From contig CP015195.1 in assembly GCA_012221805.1 (NCBI GenBank), positions 1,969,771 through 2,033,770 of the forward strand: a stretch of 64,000 nucleotides of DNA. Reading direction: 5' to 3'. Positions 32,587-42,951 of this stretch are shown here, piece by piece. The DNA comes from Pasteurellaceae bacterium RH1A (GTDB lineage: Bacteria > Pseudomonadota > Gammaproteobacteria > Enterobacterales > Pasteurellaceae). How positions within the stretch are numbered: the stretch's first letter is position 1; every line of letters begins with the position of its first letter. The notes under the pieces were generated by a model. The model was not told the origin of the DNA and made no database searches. It was given only the letters and a program-made list of their open reading frames with translations. Position numbers and translations under genes: made by a program.

Positions 32587-34793
32587 AATTAGTCCGCATC
32601 GCCCTAGCCCTGCCCCTTAATCGTGATTTCGATTACCTCCTGCCGCCTGATTGCCCTGCTCCAATCGGGGCCAGGGTGCTTGTGCCCTTTGGCAACCAGA
32701 AGAAAGTAGGGATTGTGGTTGGCTTCCCATTGCAGAGCGAGGTGCCGGCCGACAAGCTCAAGCCTGTGCTGGCGGTGCTGGATCAAGAGAGCATTTTTGA
32801 TAAGGAAAGCTGGAGCCTGCTTAATTGGGCAAGTCGCTACTATCATGCCCCGCTGGGCGAAGTTTTGTTATCTGCCCTGCCGACTAAACTTCGGCAAGGG
32901 GAAAGCAGCCAGCCTAGCCCGCCCGACTATTTTCAGCTGACCGAAATCGGCCAAAAAGCCCTGCAAAATGGCCTACTCAACCGTGCCAAAAAACAGCTGG
33001 AATGGCTGACGATTCTGTCTAAATTTGCAAGTTTCTTTGAAAAACCGACCGCTTGTCCGTCAAGTATTTGGAAGGCCCTATTAGAAAAAGGCTACCTTGA
33101 AAGGGTGGAGGTGCCGCTTCAATCGTTTTCTTGGCAGGAAAAATTAGGCAACCAGCCCCAGTGCAACAAGGACAACCGCCTAGTCCTTAATAAGCAACAA
33201 TGCCTAGTGGTCAGTCGCCTGATCTATCAAGAGGGCTTCGGGGCCTTCTTGCTCAACGGGGTGACTGGCTCGGGCAAGACCGAGGTCTATTTGCAGGTGA
33301 TTGAGGCCGTGCTCAAGCGGGGCCAACAGGTCTTGGTCTTAGTGCCGGAAATTGGCCTAACCCCCCAAACCATCTCCCGCTTCCAGGCCCGCTTTAATGT
33401 GGAAATGGATGCCCTGCACTCCAACCTCAACGACAACCAGCGGCTGACGGCCTGGCTACGGGCCAAACAGGGGGAATCGGCCATTGTGATCGGCACCCGT
33501 TCCGCCCTCTTTAGCCAGTTTGCCAACTTAGGGCTCATTATTATTGACGAGGAACACGATAGCTCCTTCAAGCAGCAGGAGGGCTGGCGTTATAACGCAC
33601 GGGATCTGGCGGTTATGCGGGCCAAGCACCGCAACATTCCCATTATTTTGGGCTCAGCCACCCCTTCGCTAGAAAGCCTGCAAAATGTTGCCAACGGCAA
33701 GTTTACTCAATTAGAACTGCAATATCGGGCGGGCCAGGCACAAAGTGTCCAAGCGCAACTGATTGATCTTAAGACCCAGCGGGTCTATCAGGGCTTATCC
33801 GAAAGCCTGCTTTCCCTGATGAAGAGCCATTTGGAACGGGGTAATCAGGTTATGCTCTTTCTTAACCGCCGTGGCTTTGCCCCTGTCCTGCTTTGCCATG
33901 AATGCGGCTGGGTGGCCCAGTGTGCCTCCTGCGACAAGCCCTACACCTACCACCAAAAAATGCGGGTGCTGCGTTGCCACCATTGCAGCTCACAGCGCCC
34001 CATCCCCCGCCAGTGCGGGCATTGTGGCTCTACTCATCTAATTACAACCGGCATTGGCACAGAACAGCTGGAAGCCGTTTTAGCGGAACGCTTCCCCGCC
34101 TACCAAATCAGCCGGATTGACCGGGACAGTACTGCCCGCAAGGGGGCTTTGGAAGCCCATCTTAACGACATTCAACAGGGCAAGAGCCAAATTTTGATTG
34201 GTACGCAAATGTTGGCCAAGGGACATCATTTCCCTAATGTGACCTTAGTTGCCCTTGTGAATGTGGACAGCAGCCTCTTTTCCACCGATTTTCGGGCCGA
34301 GGAACGCCTGGCCCAGCTCTATGTGCAGGTGGCCGGCCGGGCCGGGCGGGCCGAAAAGCAGGGCCAGGTGGTCTTGCAAACCCACTATCCTGATCATCCC
34401 CTACTTAAGACCCTGTTAGAAAAGGGCTATGCTGATTTCGCCCAAGAGGCCCTGAAAATGCGGCAACTGATGAGCCTGCCGCCTTTTTCCTCACAGGTGC
34501 TCTTTCGGGCCACGGGGCGGGATAATGAAAGGGTTGCAAATTTTTGCCAAGAATTGACCGCTTGCTTGCAGGGTATCATTGCTCAAAATGGCTGGCAGGG
34601 CTTCCAGCTCCTAGGGCCTTTTAATGCACCTATGGCCAAAAAGGCCGGGCATTTCCGCTGGCTCTTGTTGGTGCAACACGCCTCAAGGGGCAATTTGCAG
34701 GCCCTTTTGGCGCAGTTTGACTCTTATAAGGAACAGTTTTTACGCAGTGATATTCGTTTTTCCATGGATATTGATCCGCAGGAAATGGGTTAG
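32583..34793 (+). CDS. priA: Primosomal protein N' (replication restart helicase)
   Basis: The 736-residue 3'-5' helicase restarts stalled replication forks. It has an N-terminal fork-binding domain, Walker A LNGVTGSGKTEVYL, DEAH-type Walker B IIIDEEHDSSF, eight zinc-binding cysteines in the CHECGWVAQCASCDK... to QCGHCGS segment (about residues 438-478), and a C-terminal helicase motif VAGRAGRAEKQGQVV. Length is normal. It overlaps the EamA gene (ATGA) and is translationally coupled. An ACCGCTTGT uptake signal lies inside. Confidence 0.96.
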   Translation: MKLVRIALALPLNRDFDYLLPPDCPAPIGARVLVPFGNQKKVGIVVGFPLQSEVPADKLKPVLAVLDQESIFDKESWSLLNWASRYYHAPLGEVLLSALPTKLRQGESSQPSPPDYFQLTEIGQKALQNGLLNRAKKQLEWLTILSKFASFFEKPTACPSSIWKALLEKGYLERVEVPLQSFSWQEKLGNQPQCNKDNRLVLNKQQCLVVSRLIYQEGFGAFLLNGVTGSGKTEVYLQVIEAVLKRGQQVLVLVPEIGLTPQTISRFQARFNVEMDALHSNLNDNQRLTAWLRAKQGESAIVIGTRSALFSQFANLGLIIIDEEHDSSFKQQEGWRYNARDLAVMRAKHRNIPIILGSATPSLESLQNVANGKFTQLELQYRAGQAQSVQAQLIDLKTQRVYQGLSESLLSLMKSHLERGNQVMLFLNRRGFAPVLLCHECGWVAQCASCDKPYTYHQKMRVLRCHHCSSQRPIPRQCGHCGSTHLITTGIGTEQLEAVLAERFPAYQISRIDRDSTARKGALEAHLNDIQQGKSQILIGTQMLAKGHHFPNVTLVALVNVDSSLFSTDFRAEERLAQLYVQVAGRAGRAEKQGQVVLQTHYPDHPLLKTLLEKGYADFAQEALKMRQLMSLPPFSSQVLFRATGRDNERVANFCQELTACLQGIIAQNGWQGFQLLGPFNAPMAKKAGHFRWLLLVQHASRGNLQALLAQFDSYKEQFLRSDIRFSMDIDPQEMG

Positions 34794-36545
<1,752 letters not shown>

Positions 36546-36553
36546 AATCTAAA

Positions 36554-36624
36554 GATAGCGCCAGCCTCCAGGCTGGTGCTGAAAAATCTTGAATATAGGC
36601 ACCAGCCTAGAGGCTGGCGCCATC
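36554..36624. repeat. Two-hairpin repeat, copy 6
   Basis: Left arm GCGCCAGCC/TCCA/GGCTGGTGC; right arm GCACCAGCC/TAGA/GGCTGGCGC. It starts eight bases after the pyrG stop. Confidence 0.9.
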
Positions 36625-36759
36625 AATCTACAAGCGGGTAAAAATTGGGATTTATTTGCAAATTTTCACCCTAAATCAACCGCTTGCAGGTATTGGGAAA
36701 TTGGCCAAACTCTGTTAGACTTGCCCCACCTTAACCCATTTTTAACAACGAGGATCCTC

Positions 36760-37086
36760 ATGGAAACAATCGACAAAATCAAAAAACAAATCAGCGAAAA
36801 CCCAATCCTTCTTTATATGAAGGGTTCGCCAAAATTTCCATCTTGCGGCTTCTCTGCCCGTGCGGTGGAAGCGGTAATTAACTGCCAAGTGCCATTCGGC
36901 TATGTGGACATTTTAAGCAACCCAGATGTGCGTGCCGAATTGCCAAAATACGCCAACTGGCCAACCTTCCCACAATTATGGGTGGACGGCGAATTAGTCG
37001 GCGGTTGTGACATTATTTTAGAAATGTTCCAAAAGGGCGAACTCCAAACCCTCTTAAAAGAAACGGCAGCTAAATATCCTGCCTAA
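36760..37086 (+). CDS. grxD: Monothiol glutaredoxin, CGFS type
   Basis: The 108-residue Grx4 has the active site PKFPSCGFSARAV, the cis-Pro segment WPTFPQLWVDGELVGGCD, and a glutathione-binding GGCD. CGFS glutaredoxins bind and transfer [2Fe-2S] clusters, often with BolA-type partners; ibaG of that family is encoded at 51446. The start at 36760 is preferred because the upstream extension is repeat-derived and not family-like. Confidence 0.95.
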   Translation: METIDKIKKQISENPILLYMKGSPKFPSCGFSARAVEAVINCQVPFGYVDILSNPDVRAELPKYANWPTFPQLWVDGELVGGCDIILEMFQKGELQTLLKETAAKYPA

Positions 37087-37091
37087 TCGAC

Positions 37092-37121
37092 AAAAAACCT
37101 TGCCACTGGCAAGGTTTTTAC
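37092..37121. terminator. Terminator between grxD and the Slam-type gene
   Basis: AAAAACCTTGCC-ACT-GGCAAGGTTTTT. Confidence 0.9.
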
Positions 37122-37124
37122 TTT

Positions 37125-38593
37125 TTAGAAGCGCTTACTCAACTCCACATAAACACGGTGCTTGTCGTAGCTGTAAAAGGCATGGTTGCTTTTAACCTTA
37201 TTATAAGACCAAGTCAAACGTGGGGTAATGCCCTTAAAGTGCAAGGCTCGGTGCCAGATGCTGGTGTGGATGCCGTATTCCTTGTTGCGTTGCACCACCC
37301 CAAAAATAGGCATTGGCCCCTTGTGGTTTTTCTGGGCGTAGCTTAGGACGATACGGGTCGAAAAGCCCTCGCCCCATTCCTGGCCCCAGCCTAAACGCAG
37401 GCTCTTGCGGACGTAGCTGTCGTCCTTATCTCGGGTGCTGGTGCGGTTGTAGTCTAGGCCTCCCAGCCAGTATTGCTTGGCATTGGCATAGTAAATGAGA
37501 GAACTTGAAACAAAAGCATAGTTGCCGTTGAGGTGCTTGCGGCTGGCATAGCGTTGCTCACCGTATTCAAAGGTGTTATCCGTCAGCCATTGGGGAGAGA
37601 GCCAGTAAGACCAGCTTAGGCGAGCGCCACCCGACTTGGAAAAACGCTTGAGGGTTTCGCTCTTATTAGAACCGCCCGCATAGAAGGTCTGCTCCATAAA
37701 GGGGGCCAGGCTGATATTGTGCTTGGCGTTTTGAAAGCCCAGGCCTAGGCTGCCACGGGCATTGGCCTCGTTGTATTTCTTGTTGTCCCAATAGTATTTC
37801 CCGCCCAAATCCCCCGGATTTCATGATAAAAACCATTGCCCCAAGACCATTTCTTGCCCAGGCTAAAGTGGCCACCCAGCCCGTGGGCCGATTCCCGTTC
37901 AGGGCCTGTCCAGTTGCCGATTCGAGTGCCTGCTTTAGGGGCGTTGTTGATGTTGGGGTCGTGCAAGTAGGTCAGCCCGCCGCTAAATTCCCAGCGGTCA
38001 CGGTTGGCAATGGCAGTCAGGTATTGTTCAATCACCTGAGCCAGTTGGCTAGGCAGTTCAGGTTCGCTACGCAGTTTTTGGAATTGGTCTTGAGCGGCAT
38101 CTAACTCATTGTTTTCAAATAAAACTTGGGCTAACTGAAAACGCACCAAGCCTAGATCTGCCTGCTTGGCAATGATGTTGCGGTAGTGTTGGATAGACTG
38201 GCCATAATCCTGCTTGGCATGAGCCAAAATGGCCTCGGCCCACTCTGTTAAAATAGGGTCGTGAAAGTCGGCTGGGATCTCCTGATAAATCGGAAAGAGC
38301 AGGGCCACGTTATCCGCATTGTTCTGCGACACAGCTGGAATCAGGGCACGCACCACCAAATCAGGGTACTGGGCCAGTTCTTCCTTGCTCATGGAAACGC
38401 TCTTGCCTTCCTTTTTTGCAACTTCTTGCGGTTTTTGAACCGCTTGCACAGGCTGCGGAAGGGGTTTTTCCAGTTCATTGAGGGCGCGTTGATCGTTTAG
38501 GCGTTGGTTGATGGTTTGGGCGTCTTGTTGGCTGTTGGCATAGGCTGTGCCGGCCAAGAGCAGGGCCAGGGTAGAATAGGTGAAACTTTTCAT
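37125..38593 (-). pseudogene. Slam-type surface lipoprotein assembly modulator, frameshifted in a G-run
   Basis: This is an outer-membrane protein with a signal peptide (MKSFTYSTLALLLAGTAYA), a TPR-like periplasmic domain (LVRFQLAQVLFENNELDAAQ) and a DUF560-type beta-barrel (EFSGGLTYLHDPNINNAP onward) ending in VYVELSKRF. Slam proteins deliver lipoproteins to the cell surface. The barrel is split into two frames. At 37811-37815 the coding strand has five Gs after C; six would join HEIRG to DLGGKYYWDNKK. All the rest is intact, so this could be reversible slippage (phase variation), a recent mutation or a sequence error. No client lipoprotein gene is adjacent. Confidence 0.8.
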
Positions 38594-38681
38594 TTTTGTT
38601 GGTTGTTGATAATAAATGTTGTTTAGGATATAAAGATTTAAGTTAATTTGCAAAACTTACTTTTAAAAATTTAAGAAAGTT

Positions 38682-38697
38682 TGTGATCTCCATCACA
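38682..38697. promoter_or_regulatory. CRP site upstream of galT
   Basis: TGTGA-TCTCCA-TCACA, a perfect CRP core, 61 bp before the galT start. The gal operon is probably subject to catabolite control. Confidence 0.8.
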
Positions 38698-38757
38698 AAC
38701 TTTACTCCAGAAATGCCTTATAATTTAGAGTAAAATTTCAAAGAAAAGGAGCCTCTG

Positions 38758-39804
38758 ATGAGTGAAGTATTTGTGCAAAACGACCACCCCCATCGCCGTT
38801 TTAACCCCTTGAAAAACCAATGGGTTTTGGTTTCCCCCCACCGGGCAAAACGCCCTTGGCAGGGCCAGGAAGAAGAGGTGGTGCAGGATGATAAACCTGC
38901 CTACGACCCAACCTGCTACCTCTGCCCTGGCAATAAGCGCATTACTGGCGAGGTTAATCCCACTTATACCCAGCCCTTTGTCTTTAAAAACGACTTTTCA
39001 GCCCTCTTAAGCGACACGCCCGCCCCGCCTGAAAGCAAAGATCCGCTTTTTAAGATTGCCCACACCCAGGGTGAAAGCCGGGTGATCTGCTTCTCGCCCG
39101 ATCACAGTAAGACCCTGCCCCAATTAAGCTTGCCTGAAATCGCCCAAGTGGTGGAGGTTTGGCAAGAACAGGCAACCGAGCTAAAAGAACGCTATCAGTG
39201 GGTACAAATTTTTGAGAACAAGGGAGCTATGATGGGCTGCTCCAACCCCCACCCTCACGGCCAGATCTGGGCCAGCAACTTCCTGCCCAATGAAATTGAA
39301 ATTGAAGACCAGTGCCAGCGGGACTATTTGGCCCAATATGGCTCGCCCCTCCTGCTAGATTATGCTAAGCGTGAATTAGAAAAAAATGAGCGGATTGTGG
39401 TGGAAACCCAAGACTGGATAGCCGTCGTGCCCTACTGGGCCAGCTGGCCTTTTGAAACCCTGCTCTTGCCCAAGGCCAAGCACTTTAAGCGAATTACCGA
39501 TCTGAATGAAACCGAACGGGAAGACTTGGCCCTAGCCCTGAAAAAGCTGACCACCCGCTACGATAATCTCTTTAAGATCAGCTTCCCTTATTCCATGGGC
39601 TTTCATTTTGCTCCTTTTAATGGGAAAGAAAATGATCACTGGCAGCTCCACGCCCACTTCTACCCGCCGCTCCTGCGTTCAGCCACTGTGCGGAAATTTA
39701 TGGTGGGCTATGAAATGATGGCCGAAACCCAGCGGGATCTGACCCCAGAGCAGGCGGCTGAAAGGTTGCGGGCGGTTAGTGAAGATAGGCATTATAAAGA
39801 ATAA
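38758..39804 (+). CDS. galT: Galactose-1-phosphate uridylyltransferase
   Basis: The 348-residue Leloir-pathway enzyme exchanges UDP between UDP-glucose and galactose-1-phosphate. It has the zinc-site Cys pair in [10 protein letters not shown] and the catalytic histidine motif [12 protein letters not shown], and the C-terminal [14 protein letters not shown]. The start is preceded by AAGGAG. It is the first gene of galTKM behind a CRP site. A two-hairpin repeat separates it from galK. Confidence 0.97.
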   Translation: MSEVFVQNDHPHRRFNPLKNQWVLVSPHRAKRPWQGQEEEVVQDDKPAYDPTCYLCPGNKRITGEVNPTYTQPFVFKNDFSALLSDTPAPPESKDPLFKIAHTQGESRVICFSPDHSKTLPQLSLPEIAQVVEVWQEQATELKERYQWVQIFENKGAMMGCSNPHPHGQIWASNFLPNEIEIEDQCQRDYLAQYGSPLLLDYAKRELEKNERIVVETQDWIAVVPYWASWPFETLLLPKAKHFKRITDLNETEREDLALALKKLTTRYDNLFKISFPYSMGFHFAPFNGKENDHWQLHAHFYPPLLRSATVRKFMVGYEMMAETQRDLTPEQAAERLRAVSEDRHYKE

Positions 39805-39817
39805 ATAGGCCTAAAAA

Positions 39818-39887
39818 GATAGCGCCAGCGTCCACGCTGGTGCTGATATATGATTAAAAAGGCACCAGCGAGGGCGCTGGCGCCATC
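39818..39887. repeat. Two-hairpin repeat, copy 7 (galT-galK spacer)
   Basis: Left arm GCGCCAGCG/TCCA/CGCTGGTGC; right arm GCACCAGCG/AGGG/CGCTGGCGC. It lies within the presumed galTKM transcript. Confidence 0.9.
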
Positions 39888-39910
39888 ATAATGAGATAAA
39901 AGGACACCCT

Positions 39911-41065
39911 ATGAAACCCCAAGCACTCTCCCAAACCAAATTTATAGAAATCTATGGAAATCAGCCCGCTTGCACCGTCTTTGCCCCTGGCCGGGTCAAT
40001 ATTATCGGCGAGCATACCGACTACAATGACGGCTTTGTAATGCCTTGTGCCATCAATTATGGCATGGCGGTCAGTTTTTCTAAGCGTGAAGACAGCCTCT
40101 GGAAGGTCTATGCCATTGATATTGACGCCCATGATGAATTTGATCTCACCCAGCCGCTTGAGCCAAGTGCCGACAAGTGGAAAAACTATGTGCGGGGCGT
40201 GGTTAAGTTTATCCAGGCCCGTTGCCCGAGCTTCAAGCAAGGGGCCAATATCGCCATGACCAGCGATGTGCCTATGTCTTCGGGCCTTAGTTCCTCTGCT
40301 GCCCTGGAGATCTCCATCGGCAAAACCTGCCAAATTTTGGGAGATCTGCCCTTAAGCCATACCGACATTGCCCTAATTGGCCAAGAGGCGGAAAATAAAT
40401 TCGTGGGGGCCAACTGCGGCAATATGGATCAGCTGGCCTCCGCTCTTGGCCAGAAAGATCACTTGGTGATGATTGACTGTCGCAGCCTTGAAATCAGCCC
40501 AACGCCAGTGCCAGAGGGCTATTCCATCGCCATTATCAACTCCAACGTCAAGCACGACTTGGTTACAGGCGAATACAACAGCCGCCGCCAAGAGTGCGAA
40601 AAGGCCGCAGCCTTCTTTGGGATTAAGGCCCTTCGGGATGTCAGCCCTGAAGCCTTTATTGAGCGGGCAGCGGAGCTTCAGGTTCTAGATGAGCTGGCCT
40701 ACAAACGAGCCAAGCACGTGATTAGTGAAAACCATCGGGTGCTAGAAGCGGTGGAAGCCCTGAAACATCAGGATATGGTCAAGCTGGGTCAGCTGATGGC
40801 CGACTCCCATGATTCTATGCGGGATGACTTTGAAATCACCATTCCTGAAATTGATTATTTGGTGGAACTGGCTCAAGTGGCTATTGGTAAGGACGGCGGG
40901 GCCAGAATGACGGGCGGCGGCTTTGGTGGTTGCATTGTCTGCTTGGTGCCAAATGATAAGGTGGAGGCTTTACGCAAGCTGGTGGCCGATAATTATGAAA
41001 AGCAAACCGGCATTAAGGAAACCTTCCACCTCTGCACGGCTTGTGATGGGGTACATATCATCTAA
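39911..41065 (+). CDS. galK: Galactokinase
   Basis: The 384-residue GHMP kinase phosphorylates galactose. Signatures are [16 protein letters not shown] (substrate binding), [14 protein letters not shown] (ATP loop) and [13 protein letters not shown] (third GHMP motif). Normal length. AAAAGGA lies before the start. Repeats on both sides (copies 7 and 8) isolate it within the operon. Confidence 0.97.
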   Translation: MKPQALSQTKFIEIYGNQPACTVFAPGRVNIIGEHTDYNDGFVMPCAINYGMAVSFSKREDSLWKVYAIDIDAHDEFDLTQPLEPSADKWKNYVRGVVKFIQARCPSFKQGANIAMTSDVPMSSGLSSSAALEISIGKTCQILGDLPLSHTDIALIGQEAENKFVGANCGNMDQLASALGQKDHLVMIDCRSLEISPTPVPEGYSIAIINSNVKHDLVTGEYNSRRQECEKAAAFFGIKALRDVSPEAFIERAAELQVLDELAYKRAKHVISENHRVLEAVEALKHQDMVKLGQLMADSHDSMRDDFEITIPEIDYLVELAQVAIGKDGGARMTGGGFGGCIVCLVPNDKVEALRKLVADNYEKQTGIKETFHLCTACDGVHII

Positions 41066-41069
41066 CTGA

Positions 41070-41139
41070 GATGGCGCCAGCGTCCACGCTGGTGCCTTTT
41101 TAATCATATATCAGCACCAGCCTGGACGCTGGCGCTATC
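41070..41139. repeat. Two-hairpin repeat, copy 8 (galK-galM spacer)
   Basis: Left arm GCGCCAGCG/TCCA/CGCTGGTGC; right arm GCACCAGCC/TGGA/CGCTGGCGC with one C-C mismatch. The linker is close to the complement of copy 7's linker (ATATATGATTAAAAAGG versus CCTTTTTAATCATATAT), so copies 7 and 8 are in opposite orientation. Confidence 0.9.
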
Positions 41140-41161
41140 TTTTTTACCATAGGGAGCGCCT

Positions 41162-42136
41162 ATGCAACTCTTTACCCTCGAAAACCAACACCTAAAAATC
41201 ACCCTAAGCGACCTGGGTGCTTCTTGGCTGTCTTGTGTCGTGAAATTCCCTCATGAAGAACGGGAGGTTCTAGTCACGACCACACCTGACCGCTGGCAAG
41301 AACAATCCGCCTACTTTGGGGCCACCATCGGCCGCTATGCAAACCGCATTGCCCAGGGGCGTTATAGCCTAAATAATCTGACCTTCCAACTGGCCCAAAA
41401 CAATGGCCCCAATAACCTGCACGGCGGGGAAAAGGGGGCGGATAAGTGTATCTGGCAAGTGGTCGAACAAGGCCCGCAAGCGGTTAAATTTGCCAAGATT
41501 TTTGCAAATGGGGAAGAGGGCTTTGGGGGCGAGGTGCAGGCAACAGTCAAATATGGTTTGGAGGGCAACCAAGTTCGCCTCGCCTTTGAGGCCGTGAGCG
41601 ATCAGGACACCCCACTTTGCCTAACCAACCACGCCTATTTTAATTTAAGTGGTGAACAGGACATTAAAAACCACCGCTTGCAGATCCAAGCCCAGCGCTA
41701 TTTGCCCGTGGCGGCAGACGGCATTCCGAGTGGGGATTTAAAAGCCGTAGAGGGCACGGGCTTTGATTTCCGCCAACCTAAAGCCATTGGCCAAGATCTT
41801 CTCAAGGATGAAGATCAAAGGCTGGTTAAGGGCTACGACCATGCCTTTGAACTTGCAAAAAATACGACTGATGGCCCTGCTTGTTGCCTAGCCGTGGAGG
41901 ATTTACGGCTAGAACTGAACACCTCCCTGCCTGCCTTGCAGGTCTATACGGGCAACTGGCTAGACGGCCAGCCTGATTTGACGGGCGGGCAATATGGGGA
42001 TTATGCCGGTGTGGCCTTGGAGCCCGAGTGCTTCCCAGATAGCCCCAACCACCCCGAGTGGTGGGACTTGGGTGGCATCCTCCGTGCAGGGGAAACCTAC
42101 CAGCAGCATATTTCTTATCGATTTTTGAAACCATAG
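41162..42136 (+). CDS. galM: Galactose mutarotase (aldose 1-epimerase)
   Basis: The 324-residue enzyme interconverts alpha and beta galactose. It shows GATIGRYANRIAQGRY, the catalytic His in LTNHAYFNLSG, and the catalytic Glu in VALEPECFPDSPNHP. AGGGAG lies just upstream. It is the third gene of the Leloir operon. Its TAG stop begins a structured 74-bp element. Confidence 0.95.
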   Translation: MQLFTLENQHLKITLSDLGASWLSCVVKFPHEEREVLVTTTPDRWQEQSAYFGATIGRYANRIAQGRYSLNNLTFQLAQNNGPNNLHGGEKGADKCIWQVVEQGPQAVKFAKIFANGEEGFGGEVQATVKYGLEGNQVRLAFEAVSDQDTPLCLTNHAYFNLSGEQDIKNHRLQIQAQRYLPVAADGIPSGDLKAVEGTGFDFRQPKAIGQDLLKDEDQRLVKGYDHAFELAKNTTDGPACCLAVEDLRLELNTSLPALQVYTGNWLDGQPDLTGGQYGDYAGVALEPECFPDSPNHPEWWDLGGILRAGETYQQHISYRFLKP

Positions 42137-42207
42137 GCCAATTTAGGGGTCGAAGCCAGCAGGATTTTCTCCTTTTCGCTGGTAATTTGAGTGGACGAAT
42201 TGGCCTA
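42134..42207. other. Structured element at the galM stop codon
   Basis: TAGGCCAATT at the start and AATTGGCCTA at the end form a perfect 10-bp outer stem. Inside, CCAGCAGGA and TCCTTTTCGCTGG give a second, imperfect stem. The outer stem uses the galM stop. There is no T run, so a classical terminator is unlikely; a mobile palindrome, recombination site or mRNA-processing structure are possible. Confidence 0.5.
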
Positions 42208-42274
42208 AATAAAATATAGTGAGCGCCATCTTTTTCACTTTCTTACCCCCTTAATTTTTCACACGGAACAGGTT

Positions 42275-42934
42275 ATGTCAGAACAAGAACAACAGATCAC
42301 AACTGAAGCAGAAAACACAAAAACCAGCATGACTTCAAAAGAGGCCATTGCCTATCTGGTACAAAAATTCCCGCTTTGTTTTTCCCTAGAAGGCGAGGCC
42401 AAACCACTTAAAATCGGTCTTTTCCAGGATCTGGCAACAGCGCTAGAAAATGAAGACATCAGCAAAACCACCCTACGCCAGGCGCTTAGGGTGTACACCA
42501 TGGGCTGGCGCTACTTGGCGGCCTGTCAGGCCGATGCCGTGCGGGTGGACTTAGAGGGCAACCCAGCAGGTGTGGTCGATGCCCAACAGGCCGAACACGC
42601 TGCCCAATCTCTGGCTGAAGCCAAGGCAGCCTATGCCCAAAGACGTGAAGAACAACGCAAGGCAGAACGCAAGGCCTTCTTTAAGAAAAAAGCCCGTGAA
42701 GAAAAGGCTCAAGCTCGCCCAGCTCATAAGGCCAAAAAACCAGCCCCGCAAAAAGCGGCTGAAAACTTAACCGCTTTGGATAGCTCAAAAGTGGTTAAGG
42801 GCCAGGCCGTTAAGGTCTTAGTTGGTTCCCAAAGCCAGGCGGCCACCATTCTTGATGTAGAAAAACAAGGCGTGCGGGTGCAGTTAGCCACTGGTTTAAC
42901 CGTCACGGTCAGCCAAGATCGCCTCTTTGCCTAA
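42275..42934 (+). CDS. proQ: RNA chaperone ProQ
   Basis: The 219-residue protein has an N-terminal FinO-like RNA-binding domain (SKEAIAYLVQKFPLCFSLEGE to YTMGWRYLAACQ), a long basic Ala/Lys/Arg linker (EEQRKAERKAFFKKKAREE), and a C-terminal Tudor-like domain (GQAVKVLVGSQSQAAT). It binds structured small RNAs and mRNA 3' ends. It directly precedes prc, as in enterobacteria. Confidence 0.95.
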   Translation: MSEQEQQITTEAENTKTSMTSKEAIAYLVQKFPLCFSLEGEAKPLKIGLFQDLATALENEDISKTTLRQALRVYTMGWRYLAACQADAVRVDLEGNPAGVVDAQQAEHAAQSLAEAKAAYAQRREEQRKAERKAFFKKKAREEKAQARPAHKAKKPAPQKAAENLTALDSSKVVKGQAVKVLVGSQSQAATILDVEKQGVRVQLATGLTVTVSQDRLFA

Positions 42935-42951
42935 TCACCCAAGAGGTCTTG

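Noticed and set aside
42134..42207. tRNA or attachment-site reading of the structured element
   Set aside because: The stems do not fit a cloverleaf: there is no anticodon loop and no T-loop motif.
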